Shown one piece after another: positions 24,434 to 35,388 of a stretch of DNA of 64,000 nt. Location of the stretch: positions 57,216,012-57,280,011 of the forward strand of contig OY997590.1 of assembly GCA_963921825.1 (NCBI GenBank), written 5' to 3'. Each line of letters starts with the position of its first letter. Positions within the stretch are counted from its first letter, which is position 1. The notes under the pieces were generated by a model. That model was given only the letters and a program-made list of their open reading frames with translations, did not search any database and had not been told where the DNA came from. The DNA comes from Erodium maritimum (Eukaryota > Streptophyta > Magnoliopsida > Geraniales > Geraniaceae). The position numbers were made by a program, and so were the translations under genes.

Positions 24434-24721
24434 ACCACGAATAACAGACTGACTACGGCATAATTAGCAGACAATGCCGGTAACACCAACAACGAACTCA
24501 ACCCCGGGGATCGCTGTCCCCAACCCAAGTACTATGACTGACAAACACCCACGGTGACCTTCCTCGAACGACTCAACACTCAACACGTAAGTAGACACGA
24601 CACAACGATCACGACCTCTTCTAAGGACTCAAGGAACTACGCGACACCAAACAAGATCACAAAGGATCGCACACCAAACAAGATCACAAAGGATCGCAAC
24701 CAGCTGCTCAATAACCTCCCT

Positions 24722-24913
24722 CACTCATGCACTTTGCCGAACCACTCAGGCCAGGCGGTCGACCTGTCTCAGTCACCTCTCTCACTCATGCACTTTGCCG
24801 AACCACTCAGGCCAGTCGGTCGACCTGTGTCACTCACCTCTCTCACTCACGCACTTTGCCGAACCACTCAGGCCAGGCGGTCGACCTGTCTCACTCACCT
24901 CTCTCACTCAGGC
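24722..24913. repeat. Minisatellite, about 60-bp unit, three copies
   Basis: Each unit contains CACTTTGCCGAACCACTCAG and GGTCGACCTGT. It lies in the part of the solo LTR that corresponds to the GCAAGCATTCTTTGGCTGGC array of the young LTRs. Confidence 0.85.
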
Positions 24914-25000
24914 AACCACAATCACAGTCACAATCACCGACACAAACACAAGCAAGTTCGACAACACAGGCACTCAAGGCCACTCAAGACACCTCAACAA

Positions 25001-25206
25001 TCAAGACTCGGGTTCAACAACCCCACGGGCACTCACTGCCACTCAAGACACACCAACGATCAAGACTCGGGTTCAACAACCCCACGGGCACTCACTGCCA
25101 CTCAAGACACACCAACGATCAAGACTCGGGTTCAACAACCCCACAGGCACTCACTGCCACTCAAGACACACCAACGATCAAGACTCGGGTTCAACAACCC
25201 CACGGC
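25001..25206. repeat. Minisatellite, about 59-bp unit, about four copies
   Basis: Units contain AAGACTCGGGTTCAACAACC and CACTGCCACTCAAGACAC. The last copy is shortened. Confidence 0.85.
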
Positions 25207-27235
25207 ACTCACGGCCACCCCAAAACACCGAAACGACAACACAGGCTCTCATGGCCACCCAAGACTCAGCAATAAATAACACGGGCTCTCAAGGCCACCC
25301 AAGACTCAACAATAAATAACACGGGCTCTCAAGGCCACTCAACTCAACCGTAAATAACACACAACAACCTCCGGCATAAACGATGCCTCCAACAGTCCTA
25401 AGATCACTAGTTTCACAAACAACCTCCGGGCATGGTCATATGCCTCCAGTCAATCAATTAACGCTAAGTTCTCTGCTCCTACGACACTACTAAGTGTCAC
25501 ATGCCTTTCCAGTAAACGCTACGTTCCCGTATCATGCTTTTCTAATATTTAAATAAATCTACTCAACCCACGACACCCCGGTGTCACATGCAGTTCTACT
25601 ATTAACTTTCCCTAATCAGGGCCGAGATCCGGCTACTTTTCCCTACCTCAACTGAAGAGCAACCGCTACGCTTCCTAGCTGCTGACGCTCTGGCTCGCTA
25701 CCTCCGAGCTTCACCTCGATCGAAGCCGGACTCTAAAGATAACACGAAAGCCATAATTAGAGGCGGTTCTTAGGTTAATGTAACGGTCACGATTAAACCA
25801 GTTTACAACCGACAGTTGTCCCTTAAACTCGAGCGGGATAAAAGTGGGTTCACGGCGAATCGGGTTTGAGTACCCGAGCACCGAAACCGGTGCATGCGAG
25901 GCACGGTCCCAATGCACGAATCCCGAGGTCCGATTCAGCGGTCTGCCTTTGTTCCCTTTTAAACCCAATTAACAGTCCATTTTACCCAGAGCTCCAGAGT
26001 CGTTCCCAATTCCGATTAATAACCCCTTTTCGAAACAGAACGGTTTTTATTTTAAATCAAAATCCCTTTTTATTTCAAATCTGTTTCCGTTCCGATCTTT
26101 GTTTTTGAACAACCGTCCCTAAAATTCCGCTTACAACTTAGATTTTCAACTCCTCGATTTAAAACCGTTTTTAAAACCGAATTGATTTTAATTCCTTTCT
26201 TTATTTTAAAACCTTTTTCCTTAAATTTGATTTTCGTTTTACAACCTTTTCTTTCCAAAAAACTTGATTTCGATTCAAACCAAAACAGATCCAAAAACCC
26301 ATCTTTCACTCCAATCTGATTTTTGATTCAACATACTTCCCCTTTTTAAGTTAAAAACCGATCCAGTATTAATCAATTTCTTTAGCATTTTTAACCCTAA
26401 ACAGATCCAAATCAACTCAAAAAGGGTTTTATTTCATTTTCTTTGTTTGTTACAACAAAACCCGATTTACAGTAGTTCGAAGACGGGAAAAGTAGAGGTT
26501 CGGTTTCGAACCGGTCGGCCGGGGCCTAACCGTAGAGAACGAACGGTGGCGGCGGTGGAGAGCGGCGGTGGGAACGACGGTGGTGGTGGCTCGGCTGAGC
26601 TTGCCGGCCGTGCGGACGACGACGAGGAGAAGGGAGACGGGAGAGGATGGTCGGAGACGGCCGAGCTCGGGCTCGGGACGGCCGGAATCGAGAGGGACGG
26701 TGGTGGCTGAGCTCGGGCTCGGGACGAACGGAATCGAGAGGGACGGTGGTGGCCGAAGATGAGGACGGTGGTGGTCGTGGGAAGGGAGGTCTCGAACCAG
26801 AGGAGGGAGAGGGTCGGGAACGGGAGAGGAGAGGGAGGTCGGGGTTGGGAGGTGTGGCGGCCGGAACTCGGTGAGGGAGATGGTGGTCGGACGTGGGAGG
26901 TGAGGGTGGCCGGCGATGGTGGCGTGGGGAGAGGGCGGCGGCGTGGAGAAGGAGGGATCGAAGAAGACGATGCAGAAGGAGTGAGGGAGAGGTGTGGGGG
27001 TCGGCTGCGCAGGAGAAGATGAAGTGAGGGTTATGGGTTGAAACCCTAAAACAAAGGGTTTTATACCCTGGGCTTTGACCGGGTCTGCTGGTTTGGGCCG
27101 GGTCTGGCCCGCCCGGTCCAGCCCTTTAATATATATATATATATATATATTTTTTTTTTGCACTTGTTTTAAAAACCTACCTTAAGGTTTCCGGATTGCA
27201 ATTTAATACCCTTTTGAAGCGAAGCGGGTTTTACA

Positions 27236-27680
27236 TATACTGCTATAATAACAAAACCAGAGTTCGTTTTCTTGATGAACACACATGGACATATGGCGTC
27301 AGTCTCATAGCCTTCTCTGGTAAGGTACTCGCTTAGGCGATGGTACCAGATTGCTTTAATCCATACAGAGACTTCTGTAACTTTATGGAACACAGATCTC
27401 TAGGGATATCTACCATTGCTTCAGGCAATCTCAACCCATCGGGGAGTTTCATATAGATATCAGTGTCTAAATTACCATACATGTAAGTAGTGACAACGTC
27501 CATCATGCACATATCAAGTCCTTCAGAGACTGATAGGCTGATCAAATACCTGAAAGTGATCATATCCATTACTGGGGAATATGTCTCATCAAAATCGACT
27601 CCTGGTCGTTGAGAGAATCCTTGGGCTACAAGTCTAGCCTTATATCGAGCGACTTCATTTTTCTCATTCCGTTTCCAGGT
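27236..27680 (-). pseudogene. Copia-1 reverse transcriptase, N-terminal part
   Basis: Shows FDETYSPVMDMITFRYLISL, DVVTTYMYGNLDTDIYMKLP and KSLYGLKQSG, then LSEYLTREGYETDAICPCVFIK and FVIIAVYV where the solo LTR entered. The canonical DVKTAFLNG-type motif is DVVTTYMYG here, a common variant of this lineage. Frame is broken near 27400. Confidence 0.85.
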
Positions 27681-27686
27681 AAATAC

Positions 27687-28450
27687 TTACCTGTAACCAA
27701 CAGGTTTGACATCTTCTGGTGTCTTGGAAACGGGCCCAAAAACTTGGCGTTTTGCCAACGAAGACAATTCTTCCCGAATTGCTTCTTCCCACATAGGCCA
27801 GTCATCTCTGTGACAGCATACGTCAATGCTTCGGGGCTCAAAATCAAACTCATTGATTATTTCATTAGCCACTGTGAATGCAAAGACTTCATCAACAATA
27901 ATATTAGAATTTTTCGACGCTTCTGGGTCGACCGATTCTACTTCCTGGTCGATCGACTCTACTTTTGGGTCGATCGGCTCCACTACCGGGCCAATCGGAA
28001 GCACTTCTCGGTCGCTCGGCGGCACTTCCGAGCCGGTTGGAAACACTTCTGGGTCGTTCGGCGGCACTTCTAGGTCGGTCGGGAACACTTTTCGGTCGCT
28101 CGACGGCACTTCTGGGCCGGTCGGAAGAACTTCTCGGTCGCTCGGTTCTGCTGGAACCGGCTCTGGTAGCTCTCCCGGAACTACTTATGGTAATGAGGCT
28201 CTTTCACCCCTTTTATTCTTTTGACATTTCCGCTTCCGGGGAACGATGTCTTTTGATCCAACTGGTCTCCCACGCTTCAGGCGTGCACTAGAGGAATCGA
28301 TACCTGTCTTTACAGTATCACCAATGATCTTAATTTTAGCTGGTACATTTATGGCATCTATATAAGACCTCGTCATCTTTGACGTGTCAGCAAATGCATC
28401 AGGCATTTTATTTGTAACATTCTGCAGATGAAGTATCTTCTGGACTTCCA
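27687..28450 (-). pseudogene. Copia-1 integrase-RT linker with coding minisatellite
   Basis: This variable linker includes a stretch (27915-28145) of an imperfect 30-bp repeat. It encodes about eight copies of a ten-residue module like PPSDREVLPT, rich in Pro and acidic residues. The region from 27687 to 27860 (WEEAIREELSSLAKRQVFGPV) begins the RT. Such linkers are normally poorly conserved. Confidence 0.75.
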
Positions 28451-28667
28451 TCTCACACTATGGCGTGCGTGGGTCACGATGAGACAGAGAACTTACTTTC
28501 CAATCAAGTTCAGGCCTAACTTCAGGAGGCTTATCTTTCTCACCTAGTGGTGGAAACGAATTCTCATCAAAATGACAGTCTGCAAACCTTGCAGTAAACG
28601 CGTCACCAGTCAAGGGCTCAAGATACCTGATTATCGATGGTGAATCGAAACCAACATAAACACCCAG

Positions 28668-29432
28668 TCACCATTGGGGTCCCATTTCCGTGCGTTTAGG
28701 AGGTGCGATCGACACTTGCACGACGCAACCAAAGGTTCGCAAATGGGATATATCAGGTTCATGACCACACGCAAGTTGCATGGGAGAATATCGGTGATAT
28801 GCACTAGGCCTCAATCGAATTAAAGATGCAGCATGTAATACAGCATGTCCCCAAGAAGAAATAGGTAATTGTGATTGCATTAGTAATGTACGCGCAATTA
28901 CCTGTATACGTTTGATAAACGATTCTGCTAGACCATTTTGGGTATGGACATGTGCAACGGGATGCTCAACCTCAATCCCTATAGACATGTAATAATCATC
29001 AAACGTCCCCGACGTGAACTCACCAGCATTATCAAGACGCATAGATTTAATGGGATGATCAGGACAGTGTGCCCTCAGCTTAATGATTTGTGCCAACAAT
29101 TTAGCAAATGCAACATTTCGCGTTGACAACAAACATACATGAGACCATCTACTAGATGCGTCTATCAGGACCATGAAATAACTGAATGGTCCACTAGCTA
29201 GATGTATAGGGACACATATATCTCCCTGAATCCTTTGCAAGAAATATGGACATTCAACATTAATCTTGGTTAGCGATGGTTGGACGACCAATTTTCCTTG
29301 TGAACAAGTTGTACATGATATCTCATTGGACATTAGGATCTTCTGGCCCTTTAATGAATGTCCACATGAGTTTTCAACGATTATACGCATCATCGTCGAT
29401 CCTGGATGACCAAGACGATTGTGCCAAAGCAT
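28668..29432 (-). pseudogene. Copia-1 integrase (GAG-pre-integrase and rve core)
   Basis: The zinc-binding region has LWHNRLGHPG and CTTCSQGK (HHCC). The core shows RIQGDICVPI (Asp), MRLDNAGEFTS (Asp) and NGLAESFIKR (Glu), so the DDE triad is intact. The segment ends LRTFGCVVQV before a frame break. The enzyme joins element cDNA to the host chromosome. Confidence 0.88.
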
Positions 29433-29445
29433 AAAAGCATTTGGA

Positions 29446-29895
29446 TTAATGCAAAGACTGGTTCATTGTAGCGTAGGTCTCAATTGGCCTTATGGTTGTA
29501 TAATACAAAACTGATGATAGGGCCTTTAATTTTTCATGTACATGCTTTTCACCATTTTTATCACTTCTGGTGATACAGAGAAACTCAGTCTCATTATCAT
29601 TTCTGGTCTCGACATGATATCCGTTGTCACGAATATCCTTAAAGCTAAATAGATTTCTTCTGGATCTACTTGCATATAGAGCATTATGGGTACTCAACCT
29701 TGTTCCATTTTCTAATACCAAGGTAGCTCTTTCGGAGCCCTCTATTAAATTTCCAGTACCCATTATTGTGCTAGCATTCGCTTCAACCAAGGTTAGACAA
29801 GGAAAATATTTCTTGTTTGTTAAGATTGTGTGCGTCGTCGCGCAATCAACAATACACAAGTCTCCATCATTTCTGCAAGCACGTACGAGATCCAT
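29446..29895 (-). pseudogene. Copia-1 aspartic protease
   Basis: CIVDCATTHTIL is the active-site region. The catalytic Asp is kept, but the usual Asp-Ser-Gly-Ala is Asp-Cys-Ala-Thr. It is followed by the NALYASRSRRNLFSF region typical of copia polyproteins. Confidence 0.8.
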
Positions 29896-30012
29896 ATCCT
29901 TTCATAAACAAAAGTATTACATCAATTTGTAAACTTAATAAAAGATCACAAAAAACATCATATACACACATTACATTTAACCAAAAGAAAGGGGAATACT
30001 GAAAAACATAAG

Positions 30013-31098
30013 TTAAGCCATATTCCAATCATGCTCCACATTTCCATCATCATCCTTAAAGACGTCGGAGACTGTAAGCTTGATTGGAGCATCTTCAGGG
30101 CTCTCATGATCTGCAAGCTTGATAAGAGCATCTTCAGGGCTCGCATGATCAATAAAGTTTGTCTCAACGATCTTATCCTTTCCCTTGATCAATTCTTGGT
30201 ACAACTACACCAAATGGCTCGGTACGTGACATACACGTGACCAATGATCAGCCCCTCCACATCGATAACACTTAGTTTCAACATTTCTGGGAGTCTAGTT
30301 CTGAGGGCTTTTTCCTTTCTCATGTTTATCATATCGGTTCCGCTTCTGGGGATAAACCATGTTATCTCTTCCATAAGGTTGAAAATTGATATACCCATAA
30401 CTATGACTACGACCACGACCTTTCGCACGACCTCGACCTCGACCTCTAAAGGGTCCTCGGCTTCGTTTGTGTCCCGAGCTACCATCATATCTTGTCACAT
30501 TCGCTTCGGGGAATGGAGAACTACCTACAGGGCGAGTTTGATGGTTCCTCATTAATAGCTCGTTATTTTTCTCAGCAACGAGTATACACGCGATCAGGTC
30601 TGTGAACTTTGGAAAGTTTTTCGCTCGATATTGCTGCTGCATGAGCATATTCGAGGGGTGGAATGTGGAGAACGTTTTCTCAAGCATAGACTCATCAGTT
30701 ATCTTTTCACCACAACTGCGAAGCTTGGAAACAATTCTAAACATGGCTGAATTGTACTCATTTACAGACTTAAAGTCCTGTAACCTGAGTTTAGACCAAT
30801 CATATAAGGCACGAGGGAGCGCTATCACTTTCATATGCTCAAACCTCTCCTTGAGCTGAACCCATAAACTAAAGGGATCCTCATAAGCTAAATACTCAAT
30901 ATTTAGGTCTTTGTGCATATGATGACGGATTAAGATTGTGACCAAGGCTTTGTTTTTAACAGATTCGTTGTTCCCTTCTTTTATAGCTTCTCCAAGATTC
31001 TGAGATCTTAAGTAGAGAGTCATATCCAACGCCCATTCATAATAATTCTTCTCGTCCAATTTGAGGGGTGCATAACTGAACTTTGTTAAGTTATCCAT
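30013..31098 (-). pseudogene. Copia-1 gag (UBN2-type capsid and zinc knuckle)
   Basis: The likely start is the ATG at 31098 (MDNLTKFSYAPLKLDEKNYY). Diagnostic parts are LWVQLKERFEHMK, LRLQDFKSVNEYNSA and LEKTFSTFHPSNMLMQQQYR. An RG-rich basic stretch follows, then CYRCGGADHWSRVC (CX2CX4HX4C) near 30200-30270. One TAG at about 30293 separates capsid and knuckle. The protein packages element RNA. Confidence 0.88.
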
Positions 31099-31164
31099 CC
31101 TGCACATTGATCGAAATAAATTGCATGTCAGGATCATACTCGACTTCAGGTCGTTAATATTTTA

Positions 31165-31330
31165 TTTTGGAACTTCTGGTCCAATATGCATTGGGTCGTT
31201 GGTAATGTGTATTTGGAACTTCTGGTCCAATATGTATCAGATCTCTAGTACTGTGTATTTGGAACTTCTGGTCCAACATGCCTCAATTTACTCGTATTTG
31301 GAACTTCGGGTCCAACATACCATTACATTT
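31165..31330 (-). repeat. Short tandem repeats in the copia-1 leader
   Basis: The phrase TTTGGAACTTCTGGTCCAA recurs about every 50-60 bp, at least four times, with further single copies near 31385. It lies between the 5' LTR and gag. Confidence 0.8.
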
Positions 31331-31794
31331 ATAAGCTTCAGGCTATAAATCAAGTTGCATGTTACATGCAAGTAGTTTTTGCATTTTGGAACTTCAGGCC
31401 CAAATGCTTCGGTTTCAACAAGTTTTAAATTCGAGTCTTTGATGATAAGAACACAAATAATGAGCATCAAATTTCTGATGTGAAAGATCTAATATAGATT
31501 GACGATCACATAGCATACTTATATGAATGTCATAACTAAATGTGCACAAATAAGTATGAAGCAAGTATAAATAAAATCACGAGAATATGAAAAGAAGGTG
31601 CTGAATTTTCTGCACAGTTTTAGTCCGACCAGCCACTTTCAAGAGCCCGATCGGAAATTCATCCAAGGTCAGATGAAGTTGATTCTTGGAGTGAATGTTC
31701 TCCACATATGGTTCTTCAAAGTGACTGGTAGAATTTGGATTTTGACGGTTCGTTTTAGAGATATATGAGCTGTAAGTTGAGCCACTTACATAAG

Positions 31795-31809
31795 ATCGTG
31801 CTGATAACG
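31795..31809 (-). other. Copia-1 candidate primer-binding site
   Basis: CGTTATCAGCACGAT on the minus strand follows the 5' LTR directly. It keeps the TATCAG core seen in Met-tRNA primer sites. Confidence 0.55.
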
Positions 31810-32144
31810 TGTTGTGATAATCAAGTTTGATCGGAACCAACGCCAAGACACCAAAGGCCCAAGAATAATATGAAGGTTGGTGTCTATGGGTTGGTCACCA
31901 AGCAAGACAAGAAATAACACTTGGAGATTTGAAAGTAGAGAGAATTTCTATTCAAGAGAGTGTCTACAAGAAGTGTTGTATTGAGTTGTGTTGTGTATCA
32001 TGGATCTAATACAAGGGGTTGGCACCTCTATTTATAGGAGAACAAAACACATGAGACATTGCCACATAATCTACTAACATGCAATTAGTGGTGGCATGCA
32101 AATTGTGGTGGCCACATGTGGCATTAAAATGCCACCTCATAACA
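31810..32144 (-). repeat. Copia-1 5' LTR
   Basis: It starts TGTTGTGATAATC and ends CATAACA (plus strand). It is the full-length copy, 335 bp. Confidence 0.9.
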
Positions 32145-32172
32145 AAATTTGAGTTTTACAGTTTAAAGACTA

Positions 32173-33400
32173 AGAGCATCCGTAATGGTGTAAATTTATT
32201 GGGTTTAATGCAGGGGCTAATTGAATTTTTCCTCAAGTTGAGAGTCTAAAGGAACTGGGTGGTACAGTGGTGATAGACTGAATCAGTCCATTGCCCTAAC
32301 TACATACAGATATTACGAAATTGTCATTGAACAAAAACATTTTCTTTACACGGAAAGTATATACGATAAGCTGACATATTCACTAAAGTACACATTTTTA
32401 CAAAACGACACGACATACGGAAAATAAAAACATGCAACGGTAAAAGCTAACGGCCTCATGCTAAGTCGTTATAACGACGCCATTTCGGGCTTTCTTAGAC
32501 TATCTCCCACCAGTCGTGCTTTGTGAACCGAATGGTGATTCATATGTAATTCGTATTGTTGTCGGGCATCCATGAGCACCTCGGCAACGGTGGCATTCGG
32601 CCCAAATTCTCACCGGGCTTGGAGAAACAACCGCTTAAACGTCTTTATCGTCGGTTCCACCTTTGTCGATGGTCCTTGTACTGTTTGACAGTTCGGGAAA
32701 CAAATTATCGAGAACAGACATCTCCACCCAAGCATTGTAGACAATGTTCCAATACTTTGTAGTGATGTCGGCGTGAAGGATCCACACAATGCAAAGTTGA
32801 TTCTACTCTTCATCCATATTGGTTCCATTGAATCGCCATTGTTGTAGGAGCCGGAATCAAAAAAAGACAGGGGCGGTGTCGGAGAAGGTCAAAATGTAGT
32901 CAAGGCAGAATCGTAGGAGATAGGGCGGCGTCTGAGAAGGCCATAACAAAGCTTATGCATAATCATATGAGACATGGCTGGCGCCAACGATGCTTCTCTT
33001 ATGGGAAAATGAATCGGTCAAAATTAGAAGAAGAAGCGATAGGTAGAATCAAAAATGAAGGAAGATCTCTCGGTGACTTATTCCAAAGAAGGTAGAGGAG
33101 GAATCTTGGCCGGATGCATGGAGGATTCGCAGGGTACATAAAACCCCAACTCATAGGGTTTTGGTAGCAGATTTAAGCCCTCGATGGTCCGAATGTGCCT
33201 TTTAATTAAATAACAACGCACATTGTAAAATCGGAAAACAATTTTTATTCCACAAAAAAACAAACCGAGTGCAACATCGGAAAAAATAGAGATTACATCT
33301 GTTGAGTGTAATTCACTGCTTAAAGGATAGCAGATATGAGTGCTTCTTGGTTGGTATTTTCTTTCGGAGCCCATTTTGAGGTGTCGAGACCAATGACCCT
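32173..33400 (-). pseudogene. Possible relic of a PIF/Harbinger element
   Basis: TAAGAGCATCCGTAATGGTG at 32171-32190 resembles a PIF/Harbinger end with its TAA duplication. Minus-strand pieces between 32560 and 32830 (TKYWNIVYNAWVEM and, later, ESPKWRRY) resemble the SANT-type partner ORF of that superfamily. The right end is not found and the frame is heavily broken, so this is a weak call. Confidence 0.3.
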
Positions 33401-33528
33401 CACATATTGCTTAAACAACAAGTTTAGTTATGGAACAAATTGGCTTTAGTTTGCTCCAATCTAGCACACTATCACCCTTCTATCACTTTCCTATGGAGTA
33501 TTTGGGACGGAAACAAGTAGTTATTGAA

Positions 33529-33545
33529 AACATTAGACTTGTTGT
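33529..33545. repeat. Target-site duplication, left copy
   Basis: AACATTAGACTTGTTGT, matched by 34910-34926 at 16 of 17 positions. Confidence 0.85.
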
Positions 33546-34909
33546 ACTGTTAGTAGGCGTCCCCTTTCTCTCTCAAAAGCTCTCGCCCTTGCCAAACCCT
33601 AGCCGTCGCGCCGTGCTTCACCACCGGTGATACCAGGCTCTCTGCCCTTGGTAGTTGCCGGTGGTGAACACCTTCTTCCTTCTTATCTCTCCGCCCTTCG
33701 TCTTCTCCTTTTGGCCCCCTTTTTCCCGTTCGATTGCGACGCTTTTCTTCCCTCAGACTCGCCGTCCCGACCCAGATCTGGTTGTGGGACTACCTTCCCT
33801 TCCTTCTCCAGCATGGATCGTTGTAGATCTGAGTTAGTTAACGAGGTTGTGGGGTCGATTGCGTCTTCTCGGCTTCATCGATGGGTGTGGTCGACTAAGA
33901 CCTCGGATTCTCTTTCCCCACGCGGTCGTGGGATGCGTTTCCATCCTGGATCGTGGCGTCTGGGGCAGATCTAGTCGCTGTGGAGGTTGCCCGCTCGCGT
34001 CAGGTGCTCCGTTTGTATTTCTGGCCCTCTGGGGTCAGATCTACTTCTTCTCTTCTTCTTTGTTGCGGTGGTCCATGTGGTGTCGAGGAGGAAGATCCAT
34101 TTTCAGGTCCCGGCGTCTGCAACTGAAGCCAGATGTGGGACGCGCTTCCGTCACAAGGATCGTCGCGGCTCTTGTTGGTGGACGTTGTTGTTGAGGGAGC
34201 GCCTTCTTGGTGGTGCCATCAGTAGCTTCTCAGATGCGCGGCTTCTGGTTCGTCCTCTGTTTCAGGTTGGATCTTCATCTCTTCTCTGATCGATTTTGGT
34301 TTTCCCTTCCCTACCATGTCTTCTACTTGTTGATTGGGCTGCTCGTTTCCCATCAACGGTGTGGTTTGGGCTCACCGACCTCGGTGTTGGCCACCGGTGA
34401 GTTAGCCTGTCAATTTATGTAGATAAGACTAGTGGGTTCCGGTGATTATTCACCGGAAAGTCTCTGCCATTCCTTGGTGCTGGCCGGAGGCATTATAAAG
34501 ACATTGGTTTCCATTTCTGGACCTATGGTTCTTTGAGCTGGGATTGGAATTCTCAGATTTGATTAGTTTTGAGATGTTGTTGGAGGCTTCTGTTTTCTGT
34601 GCTACGTGGTGGTCCTTCCTGGTTGAAGTTCTTTTGTTGTTATTGTTGTTTGGTGTTTCTAGTTTCTTCTCCCCTGCGCGGGATGTGGTTGGTTGTTCTT
34701 GTTGCTGTGTTTTTTCTTCTGGTAGGCTCTGTTGTTGTTGTAATATTTCATTTGATATGTTTCAGTGTGTTGTTGTTATCAGTTTCATTCCCAATTGTGG
34801 GGCGTTGTGTTGGAGGTTCCTATCGGAATGCTTTTAAGTTGTATCTTGTTCCAAACTCTGTTCTTCCCCAAAGAACAGTTTATTTTAAATATGCTTTGCC
34901 GATCAAAAA
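33546..34909 (+). mobile_element. Short non-LTR retrotransposon, plus orientation
   Basis: The target duplication is 17 bp with one mismatch, and the 3' end is GCCGATCAAAAAAA. The first 100 bp are CT-rich with a CCCTAGCCG leader. The body is GC-rich to T-rich and has no recognisable protein domain. The length (1.36 kb) nearly equals that of 2540-3906. Similar leaders occur at 44565 and 46180, so these appear to be one group of non-autonomous or truncated LINE-like elements. Confidence 0.8.
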
Positions 34910-34926
34910 AACATTAAACTTGTTGT
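34910..34926. repeat. Target-site duplication, right copy
   Basis: AACATTAAACTTGTTGT, partner of 33529-33545. Confidence 0.85.
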
Positions 34927-35388
34927 CGGGTGTCATGTCCTATATGTGGGACAATGAAATTGATTCAAGTGTAAAAGGGGAAAATGAATGGAAATAAATG
35001 GTCTTTTATAGAGGAAAAGGACAAAGACAGTGGCCATAAAATAACTAGGTATTAGTAAACCTAAGCCCATGTAAGATACGTGGGAGACTCTGTGTCCAAC
35101 AATTATGAGGAAAGGACAAGTTTAATTTAAAAAATATATACTTTATGAAAAGGGAAAGTAAATTGACAGAAATGGAAAATGTTGATTAACAGAAATAGAA
35201 AACGGAAATATATTAATGGAAATGGAAATAAAATACCTCAAGCATCATTATCAGTGACCGGTACTTCATTACTGAATAACGTTCAAATATGTTCTATGAG
35301 GTCATTTTTCAGCTGAATGTGAACGTGTAGATTCTTGAGTCGGAGAGTGTGATCCTTTCTGGTGACGTAATCGGAATATGGATTATGG
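34927..35388. other. Spacer between two insertions
   Basis: AT-rich, no gene recognised. Ends with TATGG, the copia-2 target duplication (35384-35388). Confidence 0.4.

Larger units (their letters stand above)
24140..27235 (-). mobile_element. Solo LTR of a long-LTR gypsy family, inserted in copia-1 RT
   Basis: It is 3,096 bp, starts TGTCACGCCCC and ends GGGTTTTACA, and is flanked by TATAC at 24135-24139 and 27236-27240. Its left part is the reverse complement of the right part of the LTR at 54415-57845, including the hairpin module and GCGTGACA terminus. The opposite third (U3 side) differs. No internal domain is left, so LTR-LTR recombination removed the body. It has two minisatellites (24722-24913 and 25001-25206), a (TA)n tract at 27130-27150 and a T-run after it. 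Open frames across it are artefacts of the repeats. Confidence 0.9.
22582..32144 (-). mobile_element. Copia-1: full-length Ty1/copia retrotransposon, minus orientation
   Basis: LTRs lie at 22582-22894 and 31810-32144. Read on the minus strand they start TGTTATGAGGTGGC and end ATTATCACAACA. Flanks GAATT and AAATT (32145-32149) are a target duplication with one mismatch. The minus-strand order gag, protease, integrase, RT, RNase H defines copia. The RT is split by a 3.1-kb solo LTR (24140-27235). Several stops exist, but integrase and RNase H catalytic residues are intact. The LTRs differ by point changes plus a block of about 20 bp missing from the left copy, so this is a moderately old insertion. 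Confidence 0.93.

Noticed and set aside
24554..25319. Long overlapping His/Thr/Ser-rich open frames in three frames of the plus strand
   Set aside because: They are translations of the 60-bp minisatellites in the solo LTR. All three frames stay open, as expected for repeats, and the peptides just repeat with the DNA.
26450..27163. 237-residue Pro/Ser-rich open frame on the minus strand
   Set aside because: It lies wholly in the U3 side of a solo LTR, matches no domain, and follows the GC-rich composition.
27333..28109. Possible independent gene upstream of the solo LTR
   Set aside because: The peptides are the RT N-terminus and linker of copia-1, in the expected order and strand.
32610..32828. 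72-residue minus-strand frame as a stand-alone gene
   Set aside because: Short, flanked by broken frames, and better explained as a piece of a decayed PIF/Harbinger partner ORF.
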